This document shows, piece after piece, positions 35,365 to 45,550 of a stretch of DNA of 52,086 nt. The DNA is taken from positions 1-52,086 of the forward strand of contig DWXH01000034.1 in the NCBI GenBank assembly GCA_019119305.1. The letters are read 5' to 3'. The notes below the pieces were generated by a model. That model saw only the letters and a program-made list of their open reading frames with translations. It was not told the DNA's origin and made no database searches. The translations under genes were made by a program, and so were the position numbers. Each line of letters begins with the position of its first letter. Within the stretch, counting starts at the first letter, position 1. The stretch is from Candidatus Alistipes merdigallinarum. Its GTDB lineage: Bacteria; Bacteroidota; Bacteroidia; Bacteroidales; Rikenellaceae.

Positions 35365-37248
35365 ATGGATAAGAATACACTACTGGGCTTATTGATTATC
35401 GGGGTAATCCTCTTCGGTTTTTCCTGGTTCAACACCAAAAAGCAACAGGAATTCGATAAACAGCAGGCCCAGATGCTTGATTCGATCAATCGCGTTACGA
35501 AAAGTGCGGAACGGGTTGAAGATTCCGTACTGTTTTCGGATTTGAACGACAGTTTGAAAACCATGCAGGCCGAACAGGCCTTGGAACAACACTTGGGTCA
35601 TACGTTATATCAAGCCACCAAAGGTACGGAGACGTTTTATACGGTCGAAAATGATGTCATGGCCCTCACATTTTCCAATAAAGGAGGCCGAGTCAGTTCT
35701 GTTACACTCAAGGATTACAAAACATACACAGGTGCGCCGCTGGAACTTTTCGCCGACTCGAGCGCATATTTCGACCTCTCGTTTTTTATCAAACAGGGAT
35801 ATAACGATGCACAGATCCAAACATCGGAATATTACTTTACGCCTCTGACAACCGACTGGGATTTTTCGGAAAACGAAGAGCAAAAAGAGATCATTTTACG
35901 TCTGACCGTCGATTCCGCCTCATACGTCGATTATGTCTATACGGTGAAACGCGACAGCTACATGATCGATTTCGACATCCGTTTTGTCGGCATGCAACAG
36001 CTTCTTTCTCCGACCCAAAGTGATATGGAGATCGTATGGCAAAACATCGGCCCGCAAAACGAAAAAGGTTTCGAAAACGAGAATAACTATACGACCATCG
36101 CCTACAATTATCCGGGAGACGATGATATAGAGCAGCTGGGCATGTCCAAGGAGTCGAAAGAGGAGACGATCAACGCCAAACTGAAATGGGTTGCCTTCAA
36201 GCAACAGTTCTTCTCGTCGATATTCATTGCCGACGACGATTTCACGAATGGTTCGGTACGGTACTCGACATTCGCTCCGGGAGAAGGAAAGATCAAGTCA
36301 TTCCACGCCCAACTGTCGATCCCCTATACGCAACAGACCGACCAGTATCATTTCAACTTCTATTTCGGACCGAATAAATATTCGGTATTGAAACGCTACA
36401 ACGACCTGCATATACAGAGACTGGTCCCTCTGGGAGGTTGGATTGTCGGATGGATCAACCGCTGGATCGTAATTCCCACGTTCGATTTTCTCGGGAAATA
36501 CATCGTTAACTATGGAGTCATTATCCTGCTGCTGACGATCTTTATCAAGATCTTGCTCTCGCCGCTGACTTATAAGTCGTATCTCTCGACAGCCAAAATG
36601 CGGTTGCTGAAACCCGATATCGACAAGCTGAACGAGAAATATCCGAAGCCCGAAGATGCGATGAAGAAACAGCAGGCCATGTTGGCCCTCTACAAAAGCG
36701 CCGGAGCGAACCCGATGGGCGGATGTCTGCCGTTGCTCATCCAGTTCCCGATCCTGATCGCCATGTTCCGGTTCTTCCCGGCCTCAATCGAGTTGCGAGG
36801 GAAATCATTCCTCTGGGCCGATGACCTATCCTCATACGACAGCATCCTGCAGTTGCCGTTCAACATTCCGTTCTATGGCGATCATGTGAGTCTCTTCGCC
36901 CTGTTGATGGCCGTTTCGGTCTTCATCTCATCGAAGATCAATTACGCCCAGAATGCAGCGACGACCGCAGGACCACAAATGTTCGGGATGAAATTTATGA
37001 TGTTGTACCTTATGCCGCTGATGCTGCTCTTCTGGTTCAACAACTACTCGAGCGGATTGAGCTACTACTATTTGGTCAGCAACATCATTACCATAGGACA
37101 AACATACGGTTTCCGCTTCATCGTCAACGAAGAAAAGTTGCACCAACGGATGAAGGAAAACGCTAAAAAACCTCGTAAGATGAGTAAATTCCAACAACGC
37201 TACGAGGAGATGATGAAACAACGCGAGCAGATGATGCGTAAAAGATAA
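35365..37248 (+). CDS. yidC: Membrane protein insertase YidC
   Basis: The 627-aa product inserts and folds inner-membrane proteins, alone or with SecYEG. It has an N-terminal helix (about 4-22), a large periplasmic beta-sandwich domain (about 75-345), and the conserved five-helix insertase core (about 350-590). The core contains LSPLTYKSYLSTAKMR and NPMGGCLPLLIQFPILIAMF. The C-terminal tail is basic (about 595-627), as in ribosome-binding YidC tails. A terminator follows. Confidence 0.97.
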   Translation: MDKNTLLGLLIIGVILFGFSWFNTKKQQEFDKQQAQMLDSINRVTKSAERVEDSVLFSDLNDSLKTMQAEQALEQHLGHTLYQATKGTETFYTVENDVMALTFSNKGGRVSSVTLKDYKTYTGAPLELFADSSAYFDLSFFIKQGYNDAQIQTSEYYFTPLTTDWDFSENEEQKEIILRLTVDSASYVDYVYTVKRDSYMIDFDIRFVGMQQLLSPTQSDMEIVWQNIGPQNEKGFENENNYTTIAYNYPGDDDIEQLGMSKESKEETINAKLKWVAFKQQFFSSIFIADDDFTNGSVRYSTFAPGEGKIKSFHAQLSIPYTQQTDQYHFNFYFGPNKYSVLKRYNDLHIQRLVPLGGWIVGWINRWIVIPTFDFLGKYIVNYGVIILLLTIFIKILLSPLTYKSYLSTAKMRLLKPDIDKLNEKYPKPEDAMKKQQAMLALYKSAGANPMGGCLPLLIQFPILIAMFRFFPASIELRGKSFLWADDLSSYDSILQLPFNIPFYGDHVSLFALLMAVSVFISSKINYAQNAATTAGPQMFGMKFMMLYLMPLMLLFWFNNYSSGLSYYYLVSNIITIGQTYGFRFIVNEEKLHQRMKENAKKPRKMSKFQQRYEEMMKQREQMMRKR

Positions 37249-37271
37249 GGTTCATTCTAAATTCAAGCCAT

Positions 37272-37312
37272 GAAGCGGAGCCCCATCATTATCGGAGGCT
37301 CCGCTTCTTTTT
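37272..37312 (+). terminator. Intrinsic terminator after yidC
   Basis: GAAGCGGAGCC (37272-37282) pairs with GGCTCCGCTTC (37297-37307), followed by TTTTTG. Confidence 0.9.
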
Positions 37313-37780
37313 GTAAGCAATCAAATCCCAGTGACTTATTTATTCCGAGTTTTATATTTGTCCATAAATTAAAAATGAAAGACAAATCGTTCGCAAAGAA
37401 CCGGATAAAGTGTGTTGAATTGTACCTATTTCGGATATATTCAAGCAGGTATCGACCCTGCAAAATGTAAAAAAGGCAAATATGGACAAATAAACTTATC
37501 AGGAATCGGGATAAATAGGATCTACAAGGCAAAGAATCCCAGGTATTGCATTTTATGAGAAAAGAAAACATTACCGAATAACGAAGAGAAAAACCATACA
37601 CCTGACAAAACATCTTTGCATATGAACGCCATTTAATGGGCATGTTGCTATGTTTTAATTTGAGATGGTATCCGATTTATATGGAATTCTACGCAACTGT
37701 CCTTCGTTCAGTGAATCAAACGCATAATGGGAGAGGGAAGAACGAACAGAATTTCGTACATATCCTATCCTTACAATAAC

Positions 37781-37814
37781 AAAATGGGGGAGAGCCGGAA
37801 GCCCTTCCCCCATT
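37781..37814 (-). terminator. Intrinsic terminator of the ompH operon
   Basis: On the minus strand AATGGGGGA pairs with TCCCCCATT around a GC-rich loop, followed by TTTTGTTATT. It lies 22 nt after the stop of the second ompH gene. Confidence 0.8.
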
Positions 37815-37836
37815 CATTCCTATTTTTTATCAGGAC

Positions 37837-38400
37837 TTAGTTCGTAGCCGTAGAATCAGCAGGAGCAGTTGTAGCAGCTGTCGGTTCTTTCAAATTAAGC
37901 TCTTTTTTAATCAACGGCATCAAATCGGCCATAGCGGCCTTGTCGTAATAAGCCAACGATTCGGCAGCAAGATTGAAGACCATCGTATAACCGTTACTCT
38001 TACTTACTTTTTCAATAGCCTGTTGGATCTTCTCTATCAACGGATTGTACAACTCAGCTTGAGCTTGTTCCAACTGAGTTCTGGCTGTCTGTTGCAAACT
38101 TTGATAACGTTGTTGCATGTCGGCAAATTCTTGTGTTTTCAACTCTTTTACCGCATCGGAATAGGTCGCCTGATTTTTCTGAAATTCATCGTACTTTTTG
38201 TTCAGTTCCACTTCCATCGCCTCAAGCTGTTCCATAAGTTCCTGTTGCAAGGCTTGCACCTTAATATCTGCAGAATCTTTCTCCGGCATCAACGTAAATA
38301 CTTCTGCAGTATTGATATAACCGAATTTTTGAGCGAAAGAGGTAGCGCTCGTGGTAATCAACAAAGCAACTACCAACCCCATTTTCATAATCGTTTTCAT
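37837..38400 (-). CDS. OmpH/Skp-family periplasmic chaperone (187 aa)
   Basis: The signal peptide covers about residues 1-23 (ending SFAQK). It is followed by the OmpH start FGYINTAEVFTLMPE and a long helical, Gln/Glu-rich arm (about 45-130) typical of Skp tentacles. Then comes the closing strand segment NGYTMVFNLAAESLAYYD. Skp holds unfolded outer membrane proteins on the way to BamA. It is the second of two ompH copies after bamA. The C-terminus is a short Thr/Ala/Pro tail. Confidence 0.93.
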   Translation of the reverse strand: MKTIMKMGLVVALLITTSATSFAQKFGYINTAEVFTLMPEKDSADIKVQALQQELMEQLEAMEVELNKKYDEFQKNQATYSDAVKELKTQEFADMQQRYQSLQQTARTQLEQAQAELYNPLIEKIQQAIEKVSKSNGYTMVFNLAAESLAYYDKAAMADLMPLIKKELNLKEPTAATTAPADSTATN

Positions 38401-38420
38401 AGTGTTTTTTGTAAAGTAAG

Positions 38421-38951
38421 TTATTTAGTATTCAACAAATTTATAATTTCTTCCGTTTTATCCAAAGCCGGAGCGTAATAAAGTAACGTTTGATTATTCG
38501 CCCGATCAATAATCATTCCCAATCCGTTGCTTTCCGCATAATTGTTGATCGCAGCGAAAACCCGCTCCTGAATAGGTTTGATCAATTCTATTCTTTTCTT
38601 CATTAAATCGCCCTCCGGTCCGAAAACTTGCTCTTGATACTGCTTGATCTCTTTTTCCCGGTTGATGATTTCATCCTCACGAACTTTCCGGCTTGTCTCG
38701 GAAAGATAACCCCGTTGAGCCACATAATTGTTGTATTGCTCATCCAATTCAGCGAATGCCTGATCAATCTCTTCCTGATACTGTTTAGCCAGATCGTCCA
38801 ACTGTTGGATGGCTTCGTTATAGTCAGTCTGCGATTTAAAAACTGCCTCTGAATTAATGAATACATATCCTTGCACTTGAGGTTGAGATTGTGCTCGCAT
38901 AACGCCTGCTGCGCAACACATAAACACGAACAGTACGATCAATCTTTTCAT
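38421..38951 (-). CDS. OmpH/Skp-family periplasmic chaperone (176 aa)
   Basis: The signal peptide (about 1-20, ending RAQSQ) is followed by QGYVFINSEAVFKS, a helical arm rich in Gln and Glu (about 45-125), and the closing NGLGMIIDRANNQTLLYYAP segment. This is the OmpH/Skp layout. It lies directly downstream of bamA (20-nt gap) and 20 nt upstream of the second ompH copy, as in many Bacteroidota. The tandem copies are clearly diverged, so their clients may differ. Confidence 0.93.
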   Translation of the reverse strand: MKRLIVLFVFMCCAAGVMRAQSQPQVQGYVFINSEAVFKSQTDYNEAIQQLDDLAKQYQEEIDQAFAELDEQYNNYVAQRGYLSETSRKVREDEIINREKEIKQYQEQVFGPEGDLMKKRIELIKPIQERVFAAINNYAESNGLGMIIDRANNQTLLYYAPALDKTEEIINLLNTK

Positions 38952-38971
38952 AATTCAAAATCGTTTAAATA

Positions 38972-41530
38972 TTAAAACTGCTGGCCTATCATAAAGTGTA
39001 ACTGACCTCCACTCCGGGTCGTTTTCCCGACAGGATTATCGAATCCGTATCCCCAATCAATACCCAATAATCCGATAACCGGCATGTAAAGACGCAAACC
39101 GACTCCCACCGACCGTTTGATCAACAGTGGATCGAATTCTTGCCATGAACGAAACGCATTACCACCTTCGGCAAATACCAATGCATAAATGTTTGAACTG
39201 GGTTTCAAAATAATGGGATATCTTATTTCCAAGGTGTATTTATTATATGCACGTGCATAATCGGAACGGCCGTTTGCATCGTAAGAGTAGGGGGTCAGCG
39301 CTCCATCTTCGTAACCTCTCATCCCGATAATATCGACACCGTAAACATTGTATCCCGACATACCGTCACCTCCGACATCAAATCCTTCAAAAGGAGAGGG
39401 TTTATTTTTGTTGTAGGCCCCAAGATATCCCATTTCGGCTTTTGCCATCAGGACCAATTTGTTGTTGTTGGTCAACGGGTAGAACCATTGTGCCATCAAT
39501 TGCCATTTGTGATACTCGATCCATTTATACCGTTGTTGATCGGTAAGCGTTTGATCGGAGTAGTCGATATCCTGAAACAACGAATAGGGAGGAGTCAAAG
39601 CCAAAGAGATCGAAAATTCCGAACCCGTACGGGGATAGATCGGCGAATCGACCGTATTACGGCTGAATACCGTCTTCAAGGCAATGATGTTGGAAGTGCC
39701 GTTTTCGACGATAAATGAAGTCCAGTCCTTCAAATTGTAGGCCTCGTAACTGAGTTCGTGATACATCGAGAAGTTCCGATCGGGCCATGAAAGCCGACGG
39801 CCCCAACCGATCGAGGCTCCCAATGTTCTGAAGTGTTTGGTTCCCGATTGCCATGCATAATAGGCGTTCGATTCATCGGAATAGAAAAGTCCTACAGTAA
39901 ATGAATTAGGCTTCTTTCCTCCGAACCAAGGCTCGGTAAAACTCAACGAGAAAGCCTTGTAGTAGGAACCGTTACTTTGAGCCCGTATGGCTAATTGTTG
40001 TCCTTGACCCTGTGGATAGGGACGCCACGCTCCTTTTTTGAAAAAATTCTTGATAGAAATATTATTCAATATAACGCCGACCGAACCTACGAACATGCCG
40101 CTTCCCCAACCGCCGGAGACTTCGAATTTGTCATTAGCGATCTCTTCAAGGGGAAACCCTATATCGACCAACTCCGATGAACCTTCAACGGGTTGTACAT
40201 CGGGGATCATCGTTTCCGGATTGAAGTGTCCCAACTGATTCAACTGACGGATTGTCGCCATCAACAACGAACGGTTATACAACTCACCGGGACGAACGTA
40301 CAACTCCCGACGGATTACTTTGTCGTATACTTTCTGGTTACCCGAAATTTCGACTTCATTGATTTTGGCCTGTTTCCCCTCGTATATCTTAATGTTCAAA
40401 TCGATCGAATCTTCCCCTACAACTTCTTCTCCGGGATCGATACGTGAAAATAGGTATCCGTTATTCTGGTACCTCGAATTGACAGAGGTCATATCTTCTA
40501 TATTATCCTCTTTCCCGAGTCCCAATCTTTTATACAGCGTCTTTTTGTCATACGTATCGCCTTTGCGAATTCCCAGTATGTCGTTCAACTCGTCGGTTTC
40601 ATAAATGCTGTTTCCGGTCCATGTCACATTCCGGTAATAGAATTTATTTCCCTCTTCGACACGAAAGACCAACCCAATCCGGTTGTCTTTAATCGGATAA
40701 ACCGAATCGCTGAGAATCGCTGCATTACGATATCCCTTCGAATTGTAATAATCGATGATATTTTCCTTGTCCTCCTCTAACTCTTTAGACTTCAGTTTGC
40801 TGTTACGGAAGAAATTGATCCCCTTCTGATGGATCTTCTTCATCGAACTGCGCAATTTTCTGTCGGATATGGCCTCATTGCCGTCAAAGATAATCTTACC
40901 GACCTTTACCCGTTTTTTCTTATCAACGACGAAAATCACATTAACTACGTTATCCAACGACTCGTGATCTTCGATCCGATAGGTTACTTCCGCATTATAA
41001 AATCCTTTTTCCCTAAAAAACTTTTGAATCGCATCCTTAGAGCTATTTAATACAAAATCGGATAGTTGCCGCCGATTGTCGAGTTCAAGAGTCTCGAAAA
41101 GTTCATCGCGTTGTCCTTTACGGACTCCTTCCACATCCCATTTATACACTTGCGGACGCTCTTTCACTACTATTTCAAGATTGACACTATCTCCTTGTGG
41201 GTCTACAATAATTTGTACATCTGAAAAATTCTGAGAGCTCCACAATTTTGTTATTGTAGACGAGAGCTTGTTGCCCGGCAATTCAAGCGTATCCCCTTTG
41301 GACAAGCCCAACAACCGATCGACAATTCCTTTATTATTTGTACCACTGATTTTAATATCATTGACAACGTACGGACGAGGAGAAGCGTTGTAATCGAGCA
41401 TTGGAGGATTCTGTTTGTCTGTAGAGGTATCGGTCTGTGCGAAAACGGTCAGGTTCATAGAAAAAAGAGCCACTATAACCGCCAGAATCCTTAAAGAGTT
41501 TCTCATTTTTGCTGTTGTAGTATATGACAT
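38972..41530 (-). CDS. bamA: Outer membrane protein assembly factor BamA
   Basis: BamA folds beta-barrel proteins into the outer membrane. The 852-aa product has a signal peptide (from the second in-frame Met, MRNSLRILAVIVALF, to FAQ), a periplasmic section with about five POTRA repeats (about 50-445), and a 16-strand barrel. The conserved loop-6 motif VRGF/Y appears as MRGYEDG. The frame starts at ATG 41530, 4 nt after the uppS stop; the internal ATG at 41506 gives the more typical signal peptide and may be the real start. It is followed by two ompH chaperone genes. Confidence 0.96.
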   Translation of the reverse strand: MSYTTTAKMRNSLRILAVIVALFSMNLTVFAQTDTSTDKQNPPMLDYNASPRPYVVNDIKISGTNNKGIVDRLLGLSKGDTLELPGNKLSSTITKLWSSQNFSDVQIIVDPQGDSVNLEIVVKERPQVYKWDVEGVRKGQRDELFETLELDNRRQLSDFVLNSSKDAIQKFFREKGFYNAEVTYRIEDHESLDNVVNVIFVVDKKKRVKVGKIIFDGNEAISDRKLRSSMKKIHQKGINFFRNSKLKSKELEEDKENIIDYYNSKGYRNAAILSDSVYPIKDNRIGLVFRVEEGNKFYYRNVTWTGNSIYETDELNDILGIRKGDTYDKKTLYKRLGLGKEDNIEDMTSVNSRYQNNGYLFSRIDPGEEVVGEDSIDLNIKIYEGKQAKINEVEISGNQKVYDKVIRRELYVRPGELYNRSLLMATIRQLNQLGHFNPETMIPDVQPVEGSSELVDIGFPLEEIANDKFEVSGGWGSGMFVGSVGVILNNISIKNFFKKGAWRPYPQGQGQQLAIRAQSNGSYYKAFSLSFTEPWFGGKKPNSFTVGLFYSDESNAYYAWQSGTKHFRTLGASIGWGRRLSWPDRNFSMYHELSYEAYNLKDWTSFIVENGTSNIIALKTVFSRNTVDSPIYPRTGSEFSISLALTPPYSLFQDIDYSDQTLTDQQRYKWIEYHKWQLMAQWFYPLTNNNKLVLMAKAEMGYLGAYNKNKPSPFEGFDVGGDGMSGYNVYGVDIIGMRGYEDGALTPYSYDANGRSDYARAYNKYTLEIRYPIILKPSSNIYALVFAEGGNAFRSWQEFDPLLIKRSVGVGLRLYMPVIGLLGIDWGYGFDNPVGKTTRSGGQLHFMIGQQF

Positions 41531-41534
41531 CGTG

Positions 41535-42260
41535 TTATTTTTTCATCAATAATCCGTAACGTCTGTCCCGGCGCTGATAATCACGGATCGCCTGATAAAA
41601 GGCCTCTTCGTCGAAATCGGGCCAATAGATATCCGTAAAATAGAGTTCGCTGTATGACAACTGCCAAAGCAGAAAATTACTTAATCTCAACTCGCCACTC
41701 GTGCGGATCAACAAATCGGGATCAGGAATACCGGCCGTAGCCAAATTCGCCGCAATGGTTTCTGCTGTTATGTCATGTATCTGCAGACCTTCGTCTCTAA
41801 CCTGTACCGCCACTTTCCGGACCATTTGAGTAATCTCCCAACGAGAACTGTAATTGACCGCTATGATAAGGGTCAATTTACGATTTTGGAAAGTATCCTT
41901 TTCGCTTTTCGCGATAGCCGTACGCACATCTTTTGAAAGAGCCTGAATATCTCCGATAAAACGCATGCGGACTCCGTTTTGTTTCAATTCTTCGGTCTCA
42001 TTGGCAATAGTCTTGCACAAAAGTTCCATCAGTGCAGTTACCTCTTGCTCGGGACGGCCCCAATTCTCGGTAGAGAAAGCATAGACGGTCAAATATTCGA
42101 CACCGCAATCAACCGCCGCACGAATCACCTTCCGCATGCTCTCCACACCATTGATGTGTCCGTACACACGATCTTTGCCGCGTTCCTGAGCCCATCGACC
42201 ATTTCCATCCATAATAACGGCGACGTGCCGTGGAATATTTTCTGAATCCAGATCTACCAT
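41535..42260 (-). CDS. uppS: Isoprenyl (undecaprenyl diphosphate) synthase
   Basis: This cis-prenyltransferase makes the C55 lipid carrier for peptidoglycan and surface glycans. Signatures are AVIMDGNGRWAQERG (about 15-29, catalytic Asp), the YAFSTENWGRPEQEV substrate region (about 67-81), and the C-terminal RTSGELRLSNFLLWQ with FTDIYWPDF. Length 241 aa is normal. ATG 42260 is taken as the start; the TTG before it is less likely. It heads the uppS-bamA-ompH-ompH operon with a TATATTTG box upstream. Confidence 0.97.
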   Translation of the reverse strand: MVDLDSENIPRHVAVIMDGNGRWAQERGKDRVYGHINGVESMRKVIRAAVDCGVEYLTVYAFSTENWGRPEQEVTALMELLCKTIANETEELKQNGVRMRFIGDIQALSKDVRTAIAKSEKDTFQNRKLTLIIAVNYSSRWEITQMVRKVAVQVRDEGLQIHDITAETIAANLATAGIPDPDLLIRTSGELRLSNFLLWQLSYSELYFTDIYWPDFDEEAFYQAIRDYQRRDRRYGLLMKK

Positions 42261-42284
42261 CAATATTTTTTAAAAAGTAACGTG

Positions 42285-42292
42285 CAAATATA
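42285..42292 (-). promoter_or_regulatory. Promoter -7 box for uppS-bamA-ompH
   Basis: On the minus strand TATATTTG matches TAnnTTTG, 25 nt upstream of the uppS ATG. Confidence 0.6.
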
Positions 42293-42348
42293 ACACTATT
42301 ACCCGGATTTCCATTAAAACGACTCGGGGTTTTGGGTTCAAAAGTATA

Positions 42349-43236
42349 TTATTTCACCAAATCGCGGCTGTCGATTCCCCACATCATCTTATTTCTTAAC
42401 GTATCGTAGAACGATATATTTTGGAAACGGACCAGAAAAATCGACTTTTCGGCTTTTGATACCAGAAAAGAAGCTCCATTACAGGCTTTATAATACTGAT
42501 TGTCAACAGATATGGAAAACTCTCTCTCCCGACTGGAAACTTTCAGACGAATGATGCTGTCGTCGGGAACGACCACCGGACGCATCGTCAGGTTATGCGG
42601 TGCGATCGGTGAGATCAAAAAGCAGCGGCAATCGGGCGATACGACCGGGCCTCCGACGCTCAGCGAGTAGGCCGTCGATCCGGATGGGGTAGAGACCAAT
42701 ATCCCGTCCCCCCAATAGGTCGCGATCATCTCGTCGTTGACATAGACCTCCGTCGAAATCATGTTCGGTCCATTCCGCTGTACGGTGATTTCGTTAAAGG
42801 CATACGGGAATTCGGGATTCTGTGAAAATTCGCCTTCGATATGAATCATCGTGCGGGCAGTCGTCTCGTAGTTCCCCGTCTTGAGGTCGGCGAAGGCCCG
42901 CGACATCCCTTGTTTGGTCACATTGGCCAAAAAACCCAACCGGCCGGAGTTGATTCCCACGACCGGAATCGGCCGGTGGTTCAGCAACCGCACACAATCC
43001 AAAAAGGTCCCATCGCCACCATAGCTTACCATGACATCCTGCAGTGGATCGACCGTCGGACAGTCGTCATACAGCTGATCCTCTTCGAAATTTCTTCCGG
43101 TTTTATCAGCGACCAGACGGGCAAAGTCCCGATTGATCCGATAGGACAAACCGTTGCTGTCCAACGCTTCGAACAGTGCATTCAAATCCTCACCCACAAA
43201 CGACGCCTGAGGCCGACCGTATAAAACTATATTCAT
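42349..43236 (-). CDS. nadK: NAD kinase
   Basis: NadK phosphorylates NAD+ to NADP+. The 295-aa product has the GGDG motif in [11 protein letters not shown] (about 71-81), [11 protein letters not shown] (about 94-104), the NEITV segment and [18 protein letters not shown] (about 180-197). ATG 43236 is chosen over a TTG six codons upstream. It diverges from pdxJ; both promoter regions share the 43237-43294 interval. Confidence 0.96.
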   Translation of the reverse strand: MNIVLYGRPQASFVGEDLNALFEALDSNGLSYRINRDFARLVADKTGRNFEEDQLYDDCPTVDPLQDVMVSYGGDGTFLDCVRLLNHRPIPVVGINSGRLGFLANVTKQGMSRAFADLKTGNYETTARTMIHIEGEFSQNPEFPYAFNEITVQRNGPNMISTEVYVNDEMIATYWGDGILVSTPSGSTAYSLSVGGPVVSPDCRCFLISPIAPHNLTMRPVVVPDDSIIRLKVSSREREFSISVDNQYYKACNGASFLVSKAEKSIFLVRFQNISFYDTLRNKMMWGIDSRDLVK

Positions 43237-43277
43237 TCGATTCCGATTACTCAAAAAGTTGTTGTACCTTTACAGCG

Positions 43278-43285
43278 CAAAAATA
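43278..43285 (-). promoter_or_regulatory. Candidate promoter box for nadK
   Basis: On the minus strand TATTTTTG fits TAnnTTTG, 42 nt before the nadK ATG. On the + strand a near match, TACCTTTA, lies at about 43265-43272 upstream of pdxJ. Confidence 0.5.
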
Positions 43286-43294
43286 GTGAAAATT

Positions 43295-44014
43295 ATGACA
43301 AAGCTGAGTGTTAACATAAATAAGATCGCCACGTTGCGCAACTCTCGCGGGGGTGATCTTCCCAACGTGGTAGATGCTGCGCGGAACGCGGAACGTTTCG
43401 GGGCACAGGGTATCACGGTGCACCCCCGCCCCGACGAACGGCACATCCGTTATCAGGATGTGTACGACCTTAAAAAAGTGATCACTACGGAATTCAACAT
43501 CGAGGGCAATCCGATCGACCGATTCATCGACCTGGTACTCGACGTGGTGCCCACACAGGTGACCCTGGTACCCGATGCCGTCGATGCGCTGACCTCCAAC
43601 GGAGGTTGGGATACGATTGCCCACAAGGCTTTTCTCACCGATGTCATCGCTCGTTTCAAGGCGAAAGGAATCCGTACCTCAATCTTCATCGACGCTCGTC
43701 CCGAAATGATCCCTGCAGCCGCAGAAGCAGGTGCCGACCGGGTAGAGCTTTACACCGAACCCTACGCATCGATGTACGGGAAGGATCGGGAAGCCGCGAT
43801 CGCTCCGTTTGTGGCTACGGCCGAGGAGGCTTTGCGGTATGGATTGGGGGTTAATGGCGGACATGATTTAAATCTGGAAAATTTACACTATTTCGCCGAA
43901 CGCATTCCCCAGTTGGCCGAAGTGTCGATCGGGCACGCCCTGATTTCGGATGCTCTCTACTTGGGCCTGGAGAACACGATACAGCTCTATCTGAAACAAC
44001 TGAAAATCGATTGA
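43295..44014 (+). CDS. pdxJ: Pyridoxine 5'-phosphate synthase
   Basis: PdxJ condenses 1-deoxyxylulose 5-phosphate with 3-amino-2-oxopropyl phosphate to make pyridoxine phosphate. The 239-aa product has [17 protein letters not shown] (about 3-19), the [13 protein letters not shown] catalytic segment (about 43-55), the EFNIEGN motif and the terminal GHALISDAL phosphate-binding region. ATG 43295 is the natural start; upstream in-frame codons overlap the promoter region. Its TGA overlaps the ATG of cca. Confidence 0.97.
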   Translation: MTKLSVNINKIATLRNSRGGDLPNVVDAARNAERFGAQGITVHPRPDERHIRYQDVYDLKKVITTEFNIEGNPIDRFIDLVLDVVPTQVTLVPDAVDALTSNGGWDTIAHKAFLTDVIARFKAKGIRTSIFIDARPEMIPAAAEAGADRVELYTEPYASMYGKDREAAIAPFVATAEEALRYGLGVNGGHDLNLENLHYFAERIPQLAEVSIGHALISDALYLGLENTIQLYLKQLKID

Positions 44015-45420
44015 TGAACGACGCGCTGCAACATCCTCTGTTCCGCCGGATCGGTGCGATTGCCGACGCCAAAGGGATACAGGCATTTGTAATCGGAGGA
44101 TACGTCCGGGATTATTTTCTTCGCCGTCCGTGCACCGACATCGACATCGTCGTCACAGGCAGTGGAATCGAAATGGCCGAAGCCCTCGGGAACGAGGTCA
44201 GAAGCCACGTCTCCGTATTCAAAAATTTCGGAACGGCCATGTTGCGCTACGACGGATGGGAAGTGGAGTTTGTCGGCGCGCGCAAAGAGTCCTACCGGGC
44301 CGATTCGCGCAAGCCGATTGTCGAGAACGGCACCCTGCACGACGACCAGTTGCGACGCGACTTTACAATCAATGCGATGGCCTTTTCGCTCAACGCGGAT
44401 TCTTTCGGTGAATTGGTCGACCCGTTCAACGGCATGGAAGATTTGGAACGTTGCATCATCCGCACGCCGTGCGATCCGGACACGACCTTTTCGGACGACC
44501 CGTTGCGTATGATCCGGGCCGTACGGTTTGCCTCCCAGCTCGGATTCGACATAGCTCGGGACACATTTGAAGCCATCAGCCGCAACAAGGAGCGGATCAA
44601 GATCGTCTCGAAGGAGCGGATCATCACCGAACTCAACAAGATTATGGCTTCCCCCGCTCCCTCCACCGGATTCGGGCTATTTGATCAAAGCGGACTGTTG
44701 CCGTTGATCTTTCCGGAACTCGATCGGCTCAAAGGCGTAGAACGGGTAGGGAAGCATGCCCATAAAGATAATTTCCGTCATACGCTTCAGGTTACGGATA
44801 ACGTAGCCCGGAGGTCAGACAATCTGTGGCTGCGGTGGGCAGCCCTATTGCACGACATCGGCAAACCCCGCACAAAAGCCTATGATCCGAAGATCGGATG
44901 GACGTTCCACGGCCACGAAGTCGTGGGCTCGAAGATGGTCGCATCGATCTTCCGGAACATGAAGCTGCCGATGAACGAGAAGATGAAGTACGTCCAAAAG
45001 CTCGTTTTCCTGCATTTACGCCCTATTATTCTGGCAGAAGATACAGTGACCGACTCGGCCGTACGCCGCCTACTTTTCGAAGCGGGCGACGATATCGATG
45101 ATCTGATGCTGCTCTGCGAAGCCGACATCACCTCCGAAAACCGCGACAAGGTCAAACGATACCTGCGAAATTTCGAACTGGTCCGGATCAAGCTCCGTGA
45201 GATCGAGGAGAAAGACCGGATCCGCAACTTCCAGCCACCGATTTCGGGAGAGCTGATCATGCAGGTGTACGGTCTAAAACCATGCCGGATCGTCGGCGAC
45301 ATCAAGAACGCCATCAAAGAGGCCATCCTCGACGGCATCATTGCAAACGACTACGATCAGGCCTACGCCTACATGGAACGTCTGGCTGAAGAGCAGGGAC
45401 TGACCAAAATTTCCGAATAA
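44014..45420 (+). CDS. cca: CCA tRNA nucleotidyltransferase / polynucleotide adenylyltransferase with HD domain
   Basis: This class II nucleotidyltransferase adds CCA to, or repairs, tRNA 3' ends. The 468-aa protein has [13 protein letters not shown] (about 29-41), the DIDIVV metal motif (about 44-49), the RRDFTIN template segment and a C-terminal HD domain ([11 protein letters not shown]). ATG 44014 overlaps the pdxJ stop (ATGA), so translation is coupled. The single tRNA gene in the window already encodes CCA. Confidence 0.94.
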   Translation: MNDALQHPLFRRIGAIADAKGIQAFVIGGYVRDYFLRRPCTDIDIVVTGSGIEMAEALGNEVRSHVSVFKNFGTAMLRYDGWEVEFVGARKESYRADSRKPIVENGTLHDDQLRRDFTINAMAFSLNADSFGELVDPFNGMEDLERCIIRTPCDPDTTFSDDPLRMIRAVRFASQLGFDIARDTFEAISRNKERIKIVSKERIITELNKIMASPAPSTGFGLFDQSGLLPLIFPELDRLKGVERVGKHAHKDNFRHTLQVTDNVARRSDNLWLRWAALLHDIGKPRTKAYDPKIGWTFHGHEVVGSKMVASIFRNMKLPMNEKMKYVQKLVFLHLRPIILAEDTVTDSAVRRLLFEAGDDIDDLMLLCEADITSENRDKVKRYLRNFELVRIKLREIEEKDRIRNFQPPISGELIMQVYGLKPCRIVGDIKNAIKEAILDGIIANDYDQAYAYMERLAEEQGLTKISE

Positions 45421-45550
45421 AAATTTTAGGATAAAAGTGCTGTAAAGAACCTTATTCCTGCCCGAAAATCCATTCACGGCACTCTCTTTGCTCCGATTCC
45501 TGCAAACCGTTTCAAAAAACGGATAAACTCTATAATTGTTCGCATCGAAT

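Larger units (their letters stand above)
37249..37836. other. 588-bp region between yidC and ompH without a convincing gene
   Basis: The region begins and ends with terminators serving yidC and the leftward ompH operon. Between them is AT-rich sequence with an inverted repeat TATTTGTCCATA (37355-37366) and TATGGACAAATA (37481-37492), and a small hairpin GCAGG/CCTGC at about 37446-37462. No credible coding frame with a start signal is seen. Confidence 0.6.

Noticed and set aside
37263-37643. Leftward 126-codon frame downstream of yidC
   Set aside because: It runs through the yidC terminator and an AT-rich gap with hydrophobic, unstructured-looking composition; no promoter or homologous motif is seen.
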